A stretch of 64,000 nt of DNA from an uncultured Bacteroidales bacterium (GTDB lineage Bacteria > Bacteroidota > Bacteroidia > Bacteroidales > P3): contig CAKZZD010000002.1 of NCBI GenBank assembly GCA_937886715.1, positions 62,001 through 126,000 of the forward strand. Direction: 5' to 3'. The notes beneath the pieces are model-generated. The model saw nothing but the letters and a program-made list of their open reading frames with translations, did not search any database and was not told the origin of the DNA. Positions 16,041 through 26,300 of this stretch are shown here, in pieces. The position numbers and the translations under genes were made by a program. Positions within the stretch are counted from its first letter, which is position 1, and every line of letters starts with the position of its first letter.

Positions 16041-19000
16041 ATGCAGAATAAAGGACTTATCAGATTTTTGGCTTGGTCTTTTGCGCTGGTATGTTTGTTC
16101 CAATTGTCGTTTACTTTTGTGACAAACAACATTCAGAACAAGGCTAAAGCTGACGCTAAAAACTACGTTAACAGTGAGCAGGCTAAGAACTTTGTGGCCT
16201 CGAGAACGAGCAACCAGTACGATGCTCAAATAATCATGGACTCCCTCCAAAATGCCCGTGAAGCTCACTACCTCGACTCAATGGCCTCCAAGAAAGTCTA
16301 TCTTGGCTACACCTACAGACAGTGCCAAGCCCGAGAGATCAACCTCGGCCTCGACCTGAAAGGTGGTATGAACGTGATGCTTGAGGTGTCGACAGTGGAT
16401 GTGGTTCGCGCTCTTGCCGACCACACCGAGGACACCCTCTTCAACCACGCTATCGATATCGCTTTGGCCAACCAGAAGAAAACCACCAACCGCGATTTTG
16501 TGTCGCTGTTTTACGACGCAATCACCGGCCTGGATCCCAATGTCTCGCTGGCTTCTTACTTCAGCAGCCAGCTGCGCGACCGCATTAAACTTGGCGACAA
16601 CAACGAGGATGTCATCAAGATCGTCAAGGAAGAGGCTAGCGGCGCTTACGACCGTACCTACCAGATCCTGAGTCAGCGTATCGACAAGTTTGGCGTGGCC
16701 CAGCCCACAATCCAAAAACTGAGCGCTTCGGAGCGCATCCTGGTCGAGCTCCCCGGTGTGAAAGAGCCCGAGCGTGTGCGCAAACTTTTGCAGGGTACCG
16801 CCCAGCTCGAATTCTGGCTGGCATACGACAACGCCGAGGCTTTCCGCTTCCTCGATGCCGCTGACAAATACCTGGCTTCTATCAACGCCGATGGAGAACA
16901 GGAAACTGTTGTGGAAGGCAATGACACCACTGCCCAGACCGCTGCCGACAGCGTGCAGTCTAAGCTCGACGAGCTGACTTCGGGCGCCAACGTCCCGGCC
17001 CAATCGGCTGCCTCTAACGAGCAGATGGCCAAGAACAACCCCCTATTCCATCTTCTCCAGCCCTACATCTCTCCCGACGGCCAGCTGATTCCGGGCCCGA
17101 TAGCGGGTCTTGCCAATGGCAAGGACAGAGCCGCCATCAACGAGATGCTGGCCACTGCAGCTGCCAAGAAGGTCTACGACCCCCGCACGGTGAAATTCCT
17201 CTGGTCGGCTAAGCCCGACGAACATTTTGGTGGCGACATCTATGTGCTTTATGGCATCAAGATCACCACCCGTGACGGCTCTCCTCTGCTTGACGGAGGC
17301 TGTATCTCCGATGCACGTCAGGACTTCTCCAACGTGGGTGGCAACGAGATCTCTATGACGATGAACAATGAAGGCGCCCGTGAATGGAAGCGCATCACCG
17401 GCGAGAATGTCGGTAACTGCATCGCCATCGTCCTCGACGACCAGGTTTATTCTGCTCCCCGTGTGAATGGCGAAATCGCTGGAGGTCGCTCCTCGATTAC
17501 TGGCGACTTTACCCTCGAAGAGGCTAAAGACCTTGCCAACATTCTGAAGTCCGGTAAACTTCCCGCCCCCGCTGTAATCGTGCAGGAAGCTGTCGTCGGA
17601 CCTTCTCTCGGTCAGGAGTCTATCCGCAACGGCCTTATCTCGTTCATCCTCGCCTTTGTGGTGGTGCTGATCTATATGGTGTTCTTCTACAACCGCGCCG
17701 GCTGGGTCTCTGTGGCAGCCCTTATTACTAATGTATTCCTTCTTATAGGTATCTTGGCATCGATAGGTTCGGTGCTTACACTGCCCGGCATCGCCGGTAT
17801 TGTGCTCACGATGGCTATGGCTGTCGACGGCAACGTGATTATTTATGAGCGTATCAAGGAAGAGCTGCGCGCTGGCGCTAGCATGGCCAACGCTGTGGAA
17901 AGCGGATTCAAGAACGCTCTTTCGGCTATCATCGACGGTCAGGTGACGACCTTCCTCCTCGGCTTGGTGCTGATCATGTTCGGCTCTGGTGCTGTCCAAG
18001 GCTTCGCCGTCACGCTGTGTATCGGTATCGTGACCTCGCTGTTTACCTCGATTTTCATTACCCGTCTGATTATTGACAGCGCTCTGAACAAGAAGCGCAA
18101 GATGAATTTCTCTTACCCCTTCTCTGAGAACTTCCTCCGCAATGTGCATATCGACTTCATCGGCAAACGTAAGATGTTCTATATGATTGCCGGCATCGCT
18201 ATCGTGATCTGCATCGCTAGCTTCTGCTTCCGTGGCTTAAGCTTCGGTATCGACTTCTCGGGTGGCCGCACCTATGTGGTCCGCTTCGACCAGGCTGTCA
18301 ACGCCGTCGACGTCCGCTCCGATTTGGCGAAGCAGTTCGACGATGCTCCTGAGGTGAAGACTTATGGTCCGTCAAATCAGCTGAAGATCACTACCAAGTA
18401 TAAGATCGCTGAGGATGGCGACGCTGTGAAGAACGAGATCGTTGAAAAGCTGTATGCTGGCACCAAGGGACATTTCTCTAACCAGATCTCAATGGAGGAA
18501 TTCAAGTCGACCGAGACCAACCCTCTGGGTATCATCCAGGCCGACCAGGTCGGCGGCACGATTGCTCACGACAATCTGGTCCATTCAATCTGGGCTGTCA
18601 TCGGCGGTCTGTTGGTGATGTTCGTCTATATCGGACTCCGTTTCCGCAGCTGGCGCTTCGGTATCGGCTCTGTGGCCGCCTTGACGCACGACACGATTCT
18701 TGTCATCGGCATCTTCTCACTGCTGTATGGCCTGCTGCCGTTCAACTTGGAGGTCGACCAATATTTCATCTCGGCTGTGCTGACGGTGATAGGCTATTCG
18801 ATCAATGCCACCGTGGTGATCTTCGACCGTGTGCGTGAATATCGTAAGCTCTATCCCAAGCGCGACCTCAAGACGCAGATGAATGACGCTATCAACGCCA
18901 CCTTGGCTCGTACTGTCAATACGTCGGGTACGACGTTCGTCACGCTGCTGATGATGTTCATCTTCGGCGGTGAGGTGATCCGCGGATTTATCTTCGCATT

Positions 19001-19106
19001 GTTGGTGGGTGTCCTCGTCGGTGTATTCTCGTCGCTGTGCATCGCCTGCGCCATTGTGTACGAAATCTCTAAGAAAGAAAAGCTGGCCGAGAAAGCTCAG
19101 GCTTGA
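16041..19106 (+). CDS. secDF: SecDF protein-export fusion
   Basis: 1021 aa containing SecD then SecF, as is usual in Bacteroidota. SecD part: N-terminal membrane helix, INLGLDLKGGMNVMLEV, P1 head domain, QVYSAPRVNGEIAGGRSSIT, then the RND-type helices (MAMAVDGNVIIYERIKEEL). SecF part: LSFGIDFSGGRTYVVRF and GYSINATVVIFDRVREY. It uses the proton gradient to help the SecYEG translocon complete export. Charged residues of the DGNVIIYER and NATVVIFDR helices are intact. Own promoter at 15963-15993. Confidence 0.97.
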   Translation: MQNKGLIRFLAWSFALVCLFQLSFTFVTNNIQNKAKADAKNYVNSEQAKNFVASRTSNQYDAQIIMDSLQNAREAHYLDSMASKKVYLGYTYRQCQAREINLGLDLKGGMNVMLEVSTVDVVRALADHTEDTLFNHAIDIALANQKKTTNRDFVSLFYDAITGLDPNVSLASYFSSQLRDRIKLGDNNEDVIKIVKEEASGAYDRTYQILSQRIDKFGVAQPTIQKLSASERILVELPGVKEPERVRKLLQGTAQLEFWLAYDNAEAFRFLDAADKYLASINADGEQETVVEGNDTTAQTAADSVQSKLDELTSGANVPAQSAASNEQMAKNNPLFHLLQPYISPDGQLIPGPIAGLANGKDRAAINEMLATAAAKKVYDPRTVKFLWSAKPDEHFGGDIYVLYGIKITTRDGSPLLDGGCISDARQDFSNVGGNEISMTMNNEGAREWKRITGENVGNCIAIVLDDQVYSAPRVNGEIAGGRSSITGDFTLEEAKDLANILKSGKLPAPAVIVQEAVVGPSLGQESIRNGLISFILAFVVVLIYMVFFYNRAGWVSVAALITNVFLLIGILASIGSVLTLPGIAGIVLTMAMAVDGNVIIYERIKEELRAGASMANAVESGFKNALSAIIDGQVTTFLLGLVLIMFGSGAVQGFAVTLCIGIVTSLFTSIFITRLIIDSALNKKRKMNFSYPFSENFLRNVHIDFIGKRKMFYMIAGIAIVICIASFCFRGLSFGIDFSGGRTYVVRFDQAVNAVDVRSDLAKQFDDAPEVKTYGPSNQLKITTKYKIAEDGDAVKNEIVEKLYAGTKGHFSNQISMEEFKSTETNPLGIIQADQVGGTIAHDNLVHSIWAVIGGLLVMFVYIGLRFRSWRFGIGSVAALTHDTILVIGIFSLLYGLLPFNLEVDQYFISAVLTVIGYSINATVVIFDRVREYRKLYPKRDLKTQMNDAINATLARTVNTSGTTFVTLLMMFIFGGEVIRGFIFALLVGVLVGVFSSLCIACAIVYEISKKEKLAEKAQA

Positions 19107-19145
19107 TGATATGAATTCAATATTGCAGTAATAAACGCGATTCTA

Positions 19146-19493
19146 ATGAGCGCATTAATAACCATATTGTTCGTGGTGGTCTTCATGCTCCTGCCATTGT
19201 ACACTCGCTTCAAGAAGGCTTTGGCAGAGCAGGAAGAGCACCATGGCGCTCACGAGACTGTGGACAGCGACGAGCTGGAATTCGATGACGGCTACGTGAT
19301 GCCGTCGTTCGAATATGAGGTGGAAGGTGCCGAAACGCAACCTGCGAAAGCTCGACCTGCCACTGCACCGAGTCAGGGTCGACAGGAGACGCCGGCTGCC
19401 GAAGAAGCGAAGCCTGTAGGATTCGACCTTCGTCAAGCCATCATCGCACAGACAATATTGAATGCCCCTTATATCAGAGAATCAAATCAATAA
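19146..19493 (+). CDS. Small membrane-anchored hypothetical protein
   Basis: 115 aa: one N-terminal membrane helix (ALITILFVVVFMLLPLY) followed by a charged, proline/alanine-rich cytoplasmic tail and a hydrophobic end LRQAIIAQTILNAPYIRES. No family recognised. It lies 39 bp after secDF and 16 bp before the TonB receptor gene, suggesting read-through between them. A short C-terminal segment of this kind (AIIxxxILNRPY) is seen on several small Bacteroidales proteins. Confidence 0.7.
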   Translation: MSALITILFVVVFMLLPLYTRFKKALAEQEEHHGAHETVDSDELEFDDGYVMPSFEYEVEGAETQPAKARPATAPSQGRQETPAAEEAKPVGFDLRQAIIAQTILNAPYIRESNQ

Positions 19494-19509
19494 TTAATAA
19501 ATAAACGCA

Positions 19510-22500
19510 ATGAGAATGTTTAAAAAAGTACTTTTGACGTTCGGTCTCTTGCTGGTTGCGGAATTGTCCGTATTGGCCCAAGGTACGCTGAAAGGAACTA
19601 TCATCGACGCTAAGTCGAAGGAGCCTTTGCCTTTCGCTAATGTGATTGCCAAGCAAGATGGCAAGCAGGTCCTTGTCGGTGTGTCCGACTTTGATGGTGT
19701 GTATACCATCAAACCCCTGCCGGTAGGTAAGTATGACTTGGAAGTACGCTCTGTCGGATATGCCACATATATCCAGACGGGCATCAGCGTGAAAGCTTCC
19801 GGTTTTACGGTTGTCGACGTGGAACTGAAAGCCGAGGCCACAGTCCTTGAAGCTGTCGAGGTTGTGGAAAGCAAGATCCCTGTGATCGAGATCGGTACAC
19901 CCGAATCGGGTACCCGTATCAGCGACGAAGATATCAAGCGTATGCCCGGTAACTCCGTCGATGCCATCGTCGCTGCTGTGGGTGGCGTGGGCTATTCTGA
20001 CGGTGGTACCGGCACGGCTCGTGGTGAGAGCGGCATGGTGACGATGCAGGGCAACGTGCGTAAACGTACGGGCGTCTCCGTCCCTAAAGACGCTATCGCT
20101 GAAATCCAGGTGATCCTTGGCGGTACCCCCGCCAGCATCGGTGAGGCTATCGGCGGTACACAGATCATCACCCTGAAGCCGCCAACCAGCCAGTTTAAAG
20201 GTATGGTGCGTTGGGAAGGCTACCTCGACTATCGTCTGTACAACATTCTGCAGGTCTACCTCACGGGTCCTGTTATCAAGAAGAATTATAAATATGATGA
20301 CGGCTCTTCGATGGAGAGAACGTTGGTCGGTTTCCGTTTCAATGCCAACGCGGCTTACGAGAAATCGCCTTTCTACCGTGTGAAGGGTTACCGCTATCGT
20401 ATCGTCGACGACGAGAAAGTGCAACAGTTCGAGCAGAACCCCCTGGCCTACGACCCCCTGACAGGCGCTGTCAACTATTCTGCTGAAGTGGATTTGCATG
20501 CCAACGACTTCCATGAGATCACCCGACTGACGTCGAAAGATTTTTATGGCAGCAATTCCGCTAGTCGTGTGCCTGATTTGCAGTATTATTCCATTGCTAT
20601 GGAGGGTGCACTCGACTTCCGTTTCTCCGATTATGCTACCCTCACCCTGACCGGCGAGTTTGGTGCCACCCATTCGCCCAGCTCCTCGATCTCTCCGCTC
20701 ACCATGCCGTTGTCCGGTTCCACCGTGACCGAGGCTACGAATATGGTGTTGACGGTAGACTTTACCCAGCGCTTCCCCGATGCCGAAGCTTCCAACGAGG
20801 ATGAGGCTCGCGCTGCTTCGCCTATCAAGAATGTAATGTACAACCTCACCGGTATGGTGAACCGTTATCTGGCTAAATCTTATAATGAGAATTTTGGCAA
20901 TAGTTTGAACGATGTGTTTAAGTACGGTTATATTGGCCAGTTCTATACGGAAAAGGTTCCTACCTATGAGTGGACGATGTACAACGACAACGGCATCTCG
21001 AAGATGGCTTATGTTCAGAATAACTGGCGCGACAATGTGACCTATGTGTCCGGTAGTGGTCGCGACTATAACCCTATTTTGGCTAACTATAACGAGCAGC
21101 TCTTCAACAGCGAGGAGTTCCAGGACATTCGCCCGTACCTCCGTACGATGGACTATATCCGTGGCTATAAAGGCCTCTTCAATGGAGACTCTCCCTCAAA
21201 CATCTACGGCTTGCTGAGCAACGTGGGTGTGCAGGGTGGTTCGTTTGCAAAAGCCCAAAACGACTACCTCTACCTCCAGGCGAAGGCTTCTGCAGATGTG
21301 CTCGGCCACGAAATCGAGATCGGTTTTCAGTACGACCAGATGTGGCAGTCTTCTTATAGCCTTGGTGCATACTCCCTCTGGACCATCATGCGTCAGAATG
21401 CCAACCGCCACATCTCCCAGATGGACCTCGACAACCCCCACACCCGTACCGTCGGTGGCCAGATGTATGTCGACTACGACCGTCTTTACGACGCCGATCA
21501 GCAGACCGCCTTTGACGAGGCTTTCAGAAGTTATCTTGGCCTGGCCAAGGACGATCTGACATGGATTGACATCGACCGTTATAAACCCGAAGACTTCCAG
21601 AACGCCGGAGGCCTTGATATGTTCTCCGCCAACGAGCTCTTCAATAGTGGTAACCCCATCGTCTCCTATTCCGGCTTCGACCACACGGGTAAGAAATACA
21701 ATGCTGCCAACTGGGACCTCGAAGAGTTCTTCAACCCCGGCGACAGCAAGTACCAGTATCTGCCTTCCTTCTCGCCCATCTATATGGCGGGATATATCCA
21801 GGATAAGTTCTATTTCCAAGACCTCATCTTCAATGTGGGTGTCCGTGTCGACTATTTCAACGGCAACCAGTATGTGATGAAAGACCCCTATCTGCTGTAT
21901 GAGTCCTACACAGTCGGCGACCTCCGCAACGGTAGGACCACCTACGGCTACGCCAACGATATTTATGTCGGCGCTGGCGACGACTGGATCCCCTATGTGA
22001 ACCAGGTCCCCGACGCCTCCAACACCACTGCACCCACCATCGTCGGTTATCGCGACACCGAGGGTAACTGGTACGACTCCAGAGGAACGCTTGTGACCTC
22101 CCCGAGCGCCGTCAACGGTATCTCCGGTAAGCCTACTCCTTACCGTACCGAGAATGGTCAGGATGCTGTCACCAACAGTACTGTCCACGTGAAGGGTGTT
22201 TTCGAACGCTATAAACCCCAGATTGTGGCCATGCCCCGTATTGCCTTCTCGTTCCCCATCGGCGACAAGTCGCAGTTTAAGGCTAGCTATGACATTATTG
22301 CCCGTCGTCCCTCTTCGGGATGGGAGGCCAGTTATTTCACCTACCTCTATATGTCTCAGTATTCCAGCGTGACCAACCCCAACCTGAAGCCTGAGCGCAT
22401 CACTAACTATGAGTTGGGCTTCCAACAGGCTCTCAACAATTCTTCGGCTATCAGCGCTTCGGCTTACTACAAGGAGACTCGCGACCTGATCCAGATTGTC

Positions 22501-23292
22501 CAGTATGCCGGTGCTGATCCCAATCCCAACTACTATAGCTACGACAACAAGGACTTCCGTACCATCAAGGGTGTCACCCTTTCCTACGACCTCCGTCAGA
22601 CCAAGAACATCCGCATCAACGCCAACTACACGTTGCAGTATGCCGAGGGTACCGGTCTGTCCAACTCCACCATGACCGAGCTCATCAAGGAAGGCTACAC
22701 CACCCTGAAGATGCTCAATCCTATCAGCGACGACCGTCGTCATGAGTTCAAAGCCAATGTCGACTTCCGTTATGGTGCCGGCGCCAAGTACAACGGCCCC
22801 ACCATCACCCGCGTCGTTACCGATAAGGAGACTGGCGAAAAACGTAAGAAAGAGGTCAAGCTCCTCGAAAATTTCGGTATCAACTTTATGGCTGTTGCCC
22901 AATCGGGACGCCCCTATACCAAAGCTTTCTCCAATACACAGTATACTATCGTCGGTGGCTACCGCGGCGCACGTCTTCCTTGGGGCTTCTACTTCAACAT
23001 TGTGGCCGACAAGGTATGGCCTGTGAAGGTCGGAAAACGCGACACCTTCATCACCGCCGCTATCACCGTCAACAACCTCTTTGATATCCGCAACGTGGTC
23101 AACGTGTTCCCCGTCACGGGTAACCCCGAGGATAACGGCTACCTCACCGACCCCGAGACCCAGTCCGTCATCAACGCTTATCTTGATCCCCAGGCTTACC
23201 GTGACATCTACACCATCCATTATCTTGGTAACAGTACATGGAACTATTCGAGCCCCAGAACGATCAAATTGTCCCTGTCGTATAACTTCTAA
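19510..23292 (+). CDS. TonB-dependent outer-membrane receptor with carboxypeptidase-like N-terminal domain
   Basis: 1260 aa. Signal peptide (LLTFGLLLVAELSVLAQG), then a CarboxypepD_reg-like/CNA-B domain (GTIIDAKSKEPLPFANVI), a plug domain (SGTRISDEDIKRMPGNSVD) and a large beta barrel ending in an aromatic residue (LSLSYNF), the normal barrel end. No SusD-type gene follows, so this is an Oar/general TonB receptor and not a classical SusCD pair. Substrate unknown. It is probably co-transcribed with the next two genes. Confidence 0.9.
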   Translation: MRMFKKVLLTFGLLLVAELSVLAQGTLKGTIIDAKSKEPLPFANVIAKQDGKQVLVGVSDFDGVYTIKPLPVGKYDLEVRSVGYATYIQTGISVKASGFTVVDVELKAEATVLEAVEVVESKIPVIEIGTPESGTRISDEDIKRMPGNSVDAIVAAVGGVGYSDGGTGTARGESGMVTMQGNVRKRTGVSVPKDAIAEIQVILGGTPASIGEAIGGTQIITLKPPTSQFKGMVRWEGYLDYRLYNILQVYLTGPVIKKNYKYDDGSSMERTLVGFRFNANAAYEKSPFYRVKGYRYRIVDDEKVQQFEQNPLAYDPLTGAVNYSAEVDLHANDFHEITRLTSKDFYGSNSASRVPDLQYYSIAMEGALDFRFSDYATLTLTGEFGATHSPSSSISPLTMPLSGSTVTEATNMVLTVDFTQRFPDAEASNEDEARAASPIKNVMYNLTGMVNRYLAKSYNENFGNSLNDVFKYGYIGQFYTEKVPTYEWTMYNDNGISKMAYVQNNWRDNVTYVSGSGRDYNPILANYNEQLFNSEEFQDIRPYLRTMDYIRGYKGLFNGDSPSNIYGLLSNVGVQGGSFAKAQNDYLYLQAKASADVLGHEIEIGFQYDQMWQSSYSLGAYSLWTIMRQNANRHISQMDLDNPHTRTVGGQMYVDYDRLYDADQQTAFDEAFRSYLGLAKDDLTWIDIDRYKPEDFQNAGGLDMFSANELFNSGNPIVSYSGFDHTGKKYNAANWDLEEFFNPGDSKYQYLPSFSPIYMAGYIQDKFYFQDLIFNVGVRVDYFNGNQYVMKDPYLLYESYTVGDLRNGRTTYGYANDIYVGAGDDWIPYVNQVPDASNTTAPTIVGYRDTEGNWYDSRGTLVTSPSAVNGISGKPTPYRTENGQDAVTNSTVHVKGVFERYKPQIVAMPRIAFSFPIGDKSQFKASYDIIARRPSSGWEASYFTYLYMSQYSSVTNPNLKPERITNYELGFQQALNNSSAISASAYYKETRDLIQIVQYAGADPNPNYYSYDNKDFRTIKGVTLSYDLRQTKNIRINANYTLQYAEGTGLSNSTMTELIKEGYTTLKMLNPISDDRRHEFKANVDFRYGAGAKYNGPTITRVVTDKETGEKRKKEVKLLENFGINFMAVAQSGRPYTKAFSNTQYTIVGGYRGARLPWGFYFNIVADKVWPVKVGKRDTFITAAITVNNLFDIRNVVNVFPVTGNPEDNGYLTDPETQSVINAYLDPQAYRDIYTIHYLGNSTWNYSSPRTIKLSLSYNF

Positions 23293-23318
23293 TATCAAAA
23301 CGATAAATAATTTCAAAG

Positions 23319-26300
23319 ATGAAAAGCATATATACAAAACTTGTATTGGTATCGCTACTGATGGGGTCTATCGTCGGGACCGCATTTGCAGAAGATTGCC
23401 ACGAATGCAAGAAGAATAATGCTAAGCGTACCGCTGTCCGCTCCAAGGCTGCCGTCTGTAAGCGTGCACAGAGTACCGCTGAGCTCAATATCAACAACGT
23501 CCGTGCGCTCATCAATGGCTACGGTAACATGTGGTACGACGGTAGCGTGGCTCAGTACCACCTGCCTAAGAATGCCAACACATGCCCTCTGTTCTGCGCC
23601 GCTTTGTGGATTGGTGGTACCGACGTCAACGACCAGCTCCGCATCGCCGCTCTGCGTTTCGGATCTAATGGTGACGACTATTGGCCGGGTCCCCTCAAAA
23701 TCAACGGAACGGCCTCTATCGACCTCCCCGTCTGTAATGCTTACGACCAGCACTGGATCATTACCAAGACCGAGGTCTTGGCGCTCAAGTCACACTTCGA
23801 GTACGACTCCAATGGCGTGACCATGCTCTCCGATCCCTCGGCCGACATCACCGATGTGATCAAGAACTGGCCCGCCAAGGGCGAAGGCGACGACCTGTCG
23901 CAGTATCTGGCTCCCTTCTACGATGCCAACGGCGACGGTGAATATAGCCCCGAGGATGGCGATTATCCCTACTATGATTTCGATAACGCGCTCTGCCCCC
24001 GCACGCTTAAAGCTGCCAACCCGGGACAGAACTATGTTACAGTTCCTACCATGGAGACCGATGCAGGCATCGTCACTGGCGGTATTCTCTCCGACCAGGT
24101 CCTCAAGGGCGACCAGACGATCTGGTGGGTCTTCAACGATATGGGCAATGTCCATACCGAAACCGACGGCCAGCCGATCGGACTTGAAATCCGCGCCCAG
24201 GCTTTCGCCTTCTCGACCAACGACGAGATCAACAACATGACCTTCTACTCCTACGAGATCATCAACCGTTCCACCTATGAACTGCGCGAAACCTATTTCA
24301 GCCAGTGGGTCGACCCGGATCTGGGCTATGCCTTCGACGACTTTGTCGGTTGTGACGTCCGTCGTGGTCTTGGCTACTGCTACAACGGCGACGAGCAGGA
24401 CGGCCCCGGCTCGGGCAGCTATTCCGGTATTCCCCCGGCAGTGGGTATCGATTTCTTCCAAGGCCCCTACATGGATCCCGACGGTATCGACAACCCCAAG
24501 ATCAACATCCCCTATATCCTCAGTGAGGAAAACTCTAACGACCTCCTGCGTCAGCAGCTGAACAAATATAAGAAGGCCGACGGCACCTACGACACCATCG
24601 CCATTTCCGACGATGCCGACTTGTTCTTCAACATCGATCCTAAAAGCTGGTATTTCGTCCCGGGTGATGTCGTCGGAAACTGCGCCATCAACGGCGTCAA
24701 CTTCGGCAACAATATCATCGACGATGAGCGTTTCGGTATGCGCCGCTTTGTGTACTACCAGAATAGCTCCAACAGCATCTACGGCGAGCCCAACAAGGCC
24801 AGCGACTATTACAACTACCTTCGTGGCTATTGGATGAACGGCCAGAGAATGCGCTACGGCGGCAACGGCTGCAACACCGGTACCACCTCCCTCGACTGCG
24901 ACTTCATGTTCCCCGGCGACAGCGATCCTTGGCATTGGGGCACTGACGGCAATGTCCCCGATATCAACCCTGACAGCTGGACTGAGGTTACCTCCGGATC
25001 CGATGTGACCCCTGGCGACCGTCGTTTCATGCAGTCGGCAGGTCCCTTCACCCTGAAGCCCGGCGCTCTGAACTACATCACTGTCGGTATTCCTTTTGCA
25101 CAGGCTTCTTCGGGAAGCGCCTGGGAGTCGGTCGAACAGCTTCGTCAGATTGACGATGTCTGCCAGGCCCTCTTCGAGAACTGCTTCAAGGTCCTCGACG
25201 GCCCCGACGCACCCACCATCACCTGTCAGGAACTCAACAACGAGATCATCCTCTACCTCCACTACGACAACCCCGAGTCGAACAACTACAACGAGAAATA
25301 TTCTGAGATCGATCCTTCTATCGTGAAGTCCTACGTGGTCGACGAGAACACCTACGAGTATTCCGAAGATCAGCGTAGCTACAAGTTCGAAGGCTATCAG
25401 ATCTATCAGCTTGTCGACTCAAAGGCTTCAATCGCCGACATCGGAGATGTCACTAAGGCCAAACTCGTAGCCCAGTGCGATATTGAAAACTACTATGATG
25501 CTGTCGACCACGTCGATACGATCCTTCAGAGCGATGGTACCTATCGCTACGACACCACCTTCAACTCCAATCCTTCGCTGCCCATCGGAACGCTGGTTAA
25601 CTTCGAGACCAACACCGCTACCGGTCTGCTGACCGGCACTGTGATGGTCAACGGTGCCAACCGTGGCATCCAGCATGTGTTCCGTATCACCACCGACCAG
25701 TTCGCCACCGGTGTCAACACCAACCTGGTCAACAATAAGGAGTACTACTTTGTGGCTGTGGCCTATGCCCAGAACCGTTATAAAGAATATTCCCAGACCG
25801 AGGCCGAGTACCTCGATGGACAGAAAGAACCCTATCTGGCTGGCCGTAAGAATGAGCGCGGCGGTACCATCACCCCGATCGTCTGTGTCCCCCATGATCC
25901 TACCGTCGAAGATGGCGGTAAACTCGCCCAGTCCGAATTCGGCATGTGCCCCAACATCGTGCGTCTTGAAGGCTTCGGCAACGGGGGCTCGCAGCTCCGC
26001 CTCAGCCAGTCTTCGATTGACGAGCTCATGGGGCTGCCTGGCCAACCCGCCAAGGCTCCTGGCACCTATGTCCGCAACATACGTACCTCTGGCGACCGCT
26101 CCTCTGTCAAGAATCCTTGCATTATCCCTAACCCGCAGTATGAGGAAAACTACGGACCTCTCAACGTCCGCGTGATCGATCCTCTCAAGGTGCGTGAGGG
26201 CGAGTACAACATCCTGTTCTGGAACCGTGAGTACAACAACCGTCACGAGATCGTCAACGACACCGCTGCCGGCATCAATAGCAACACCCGCTGGTGCGTT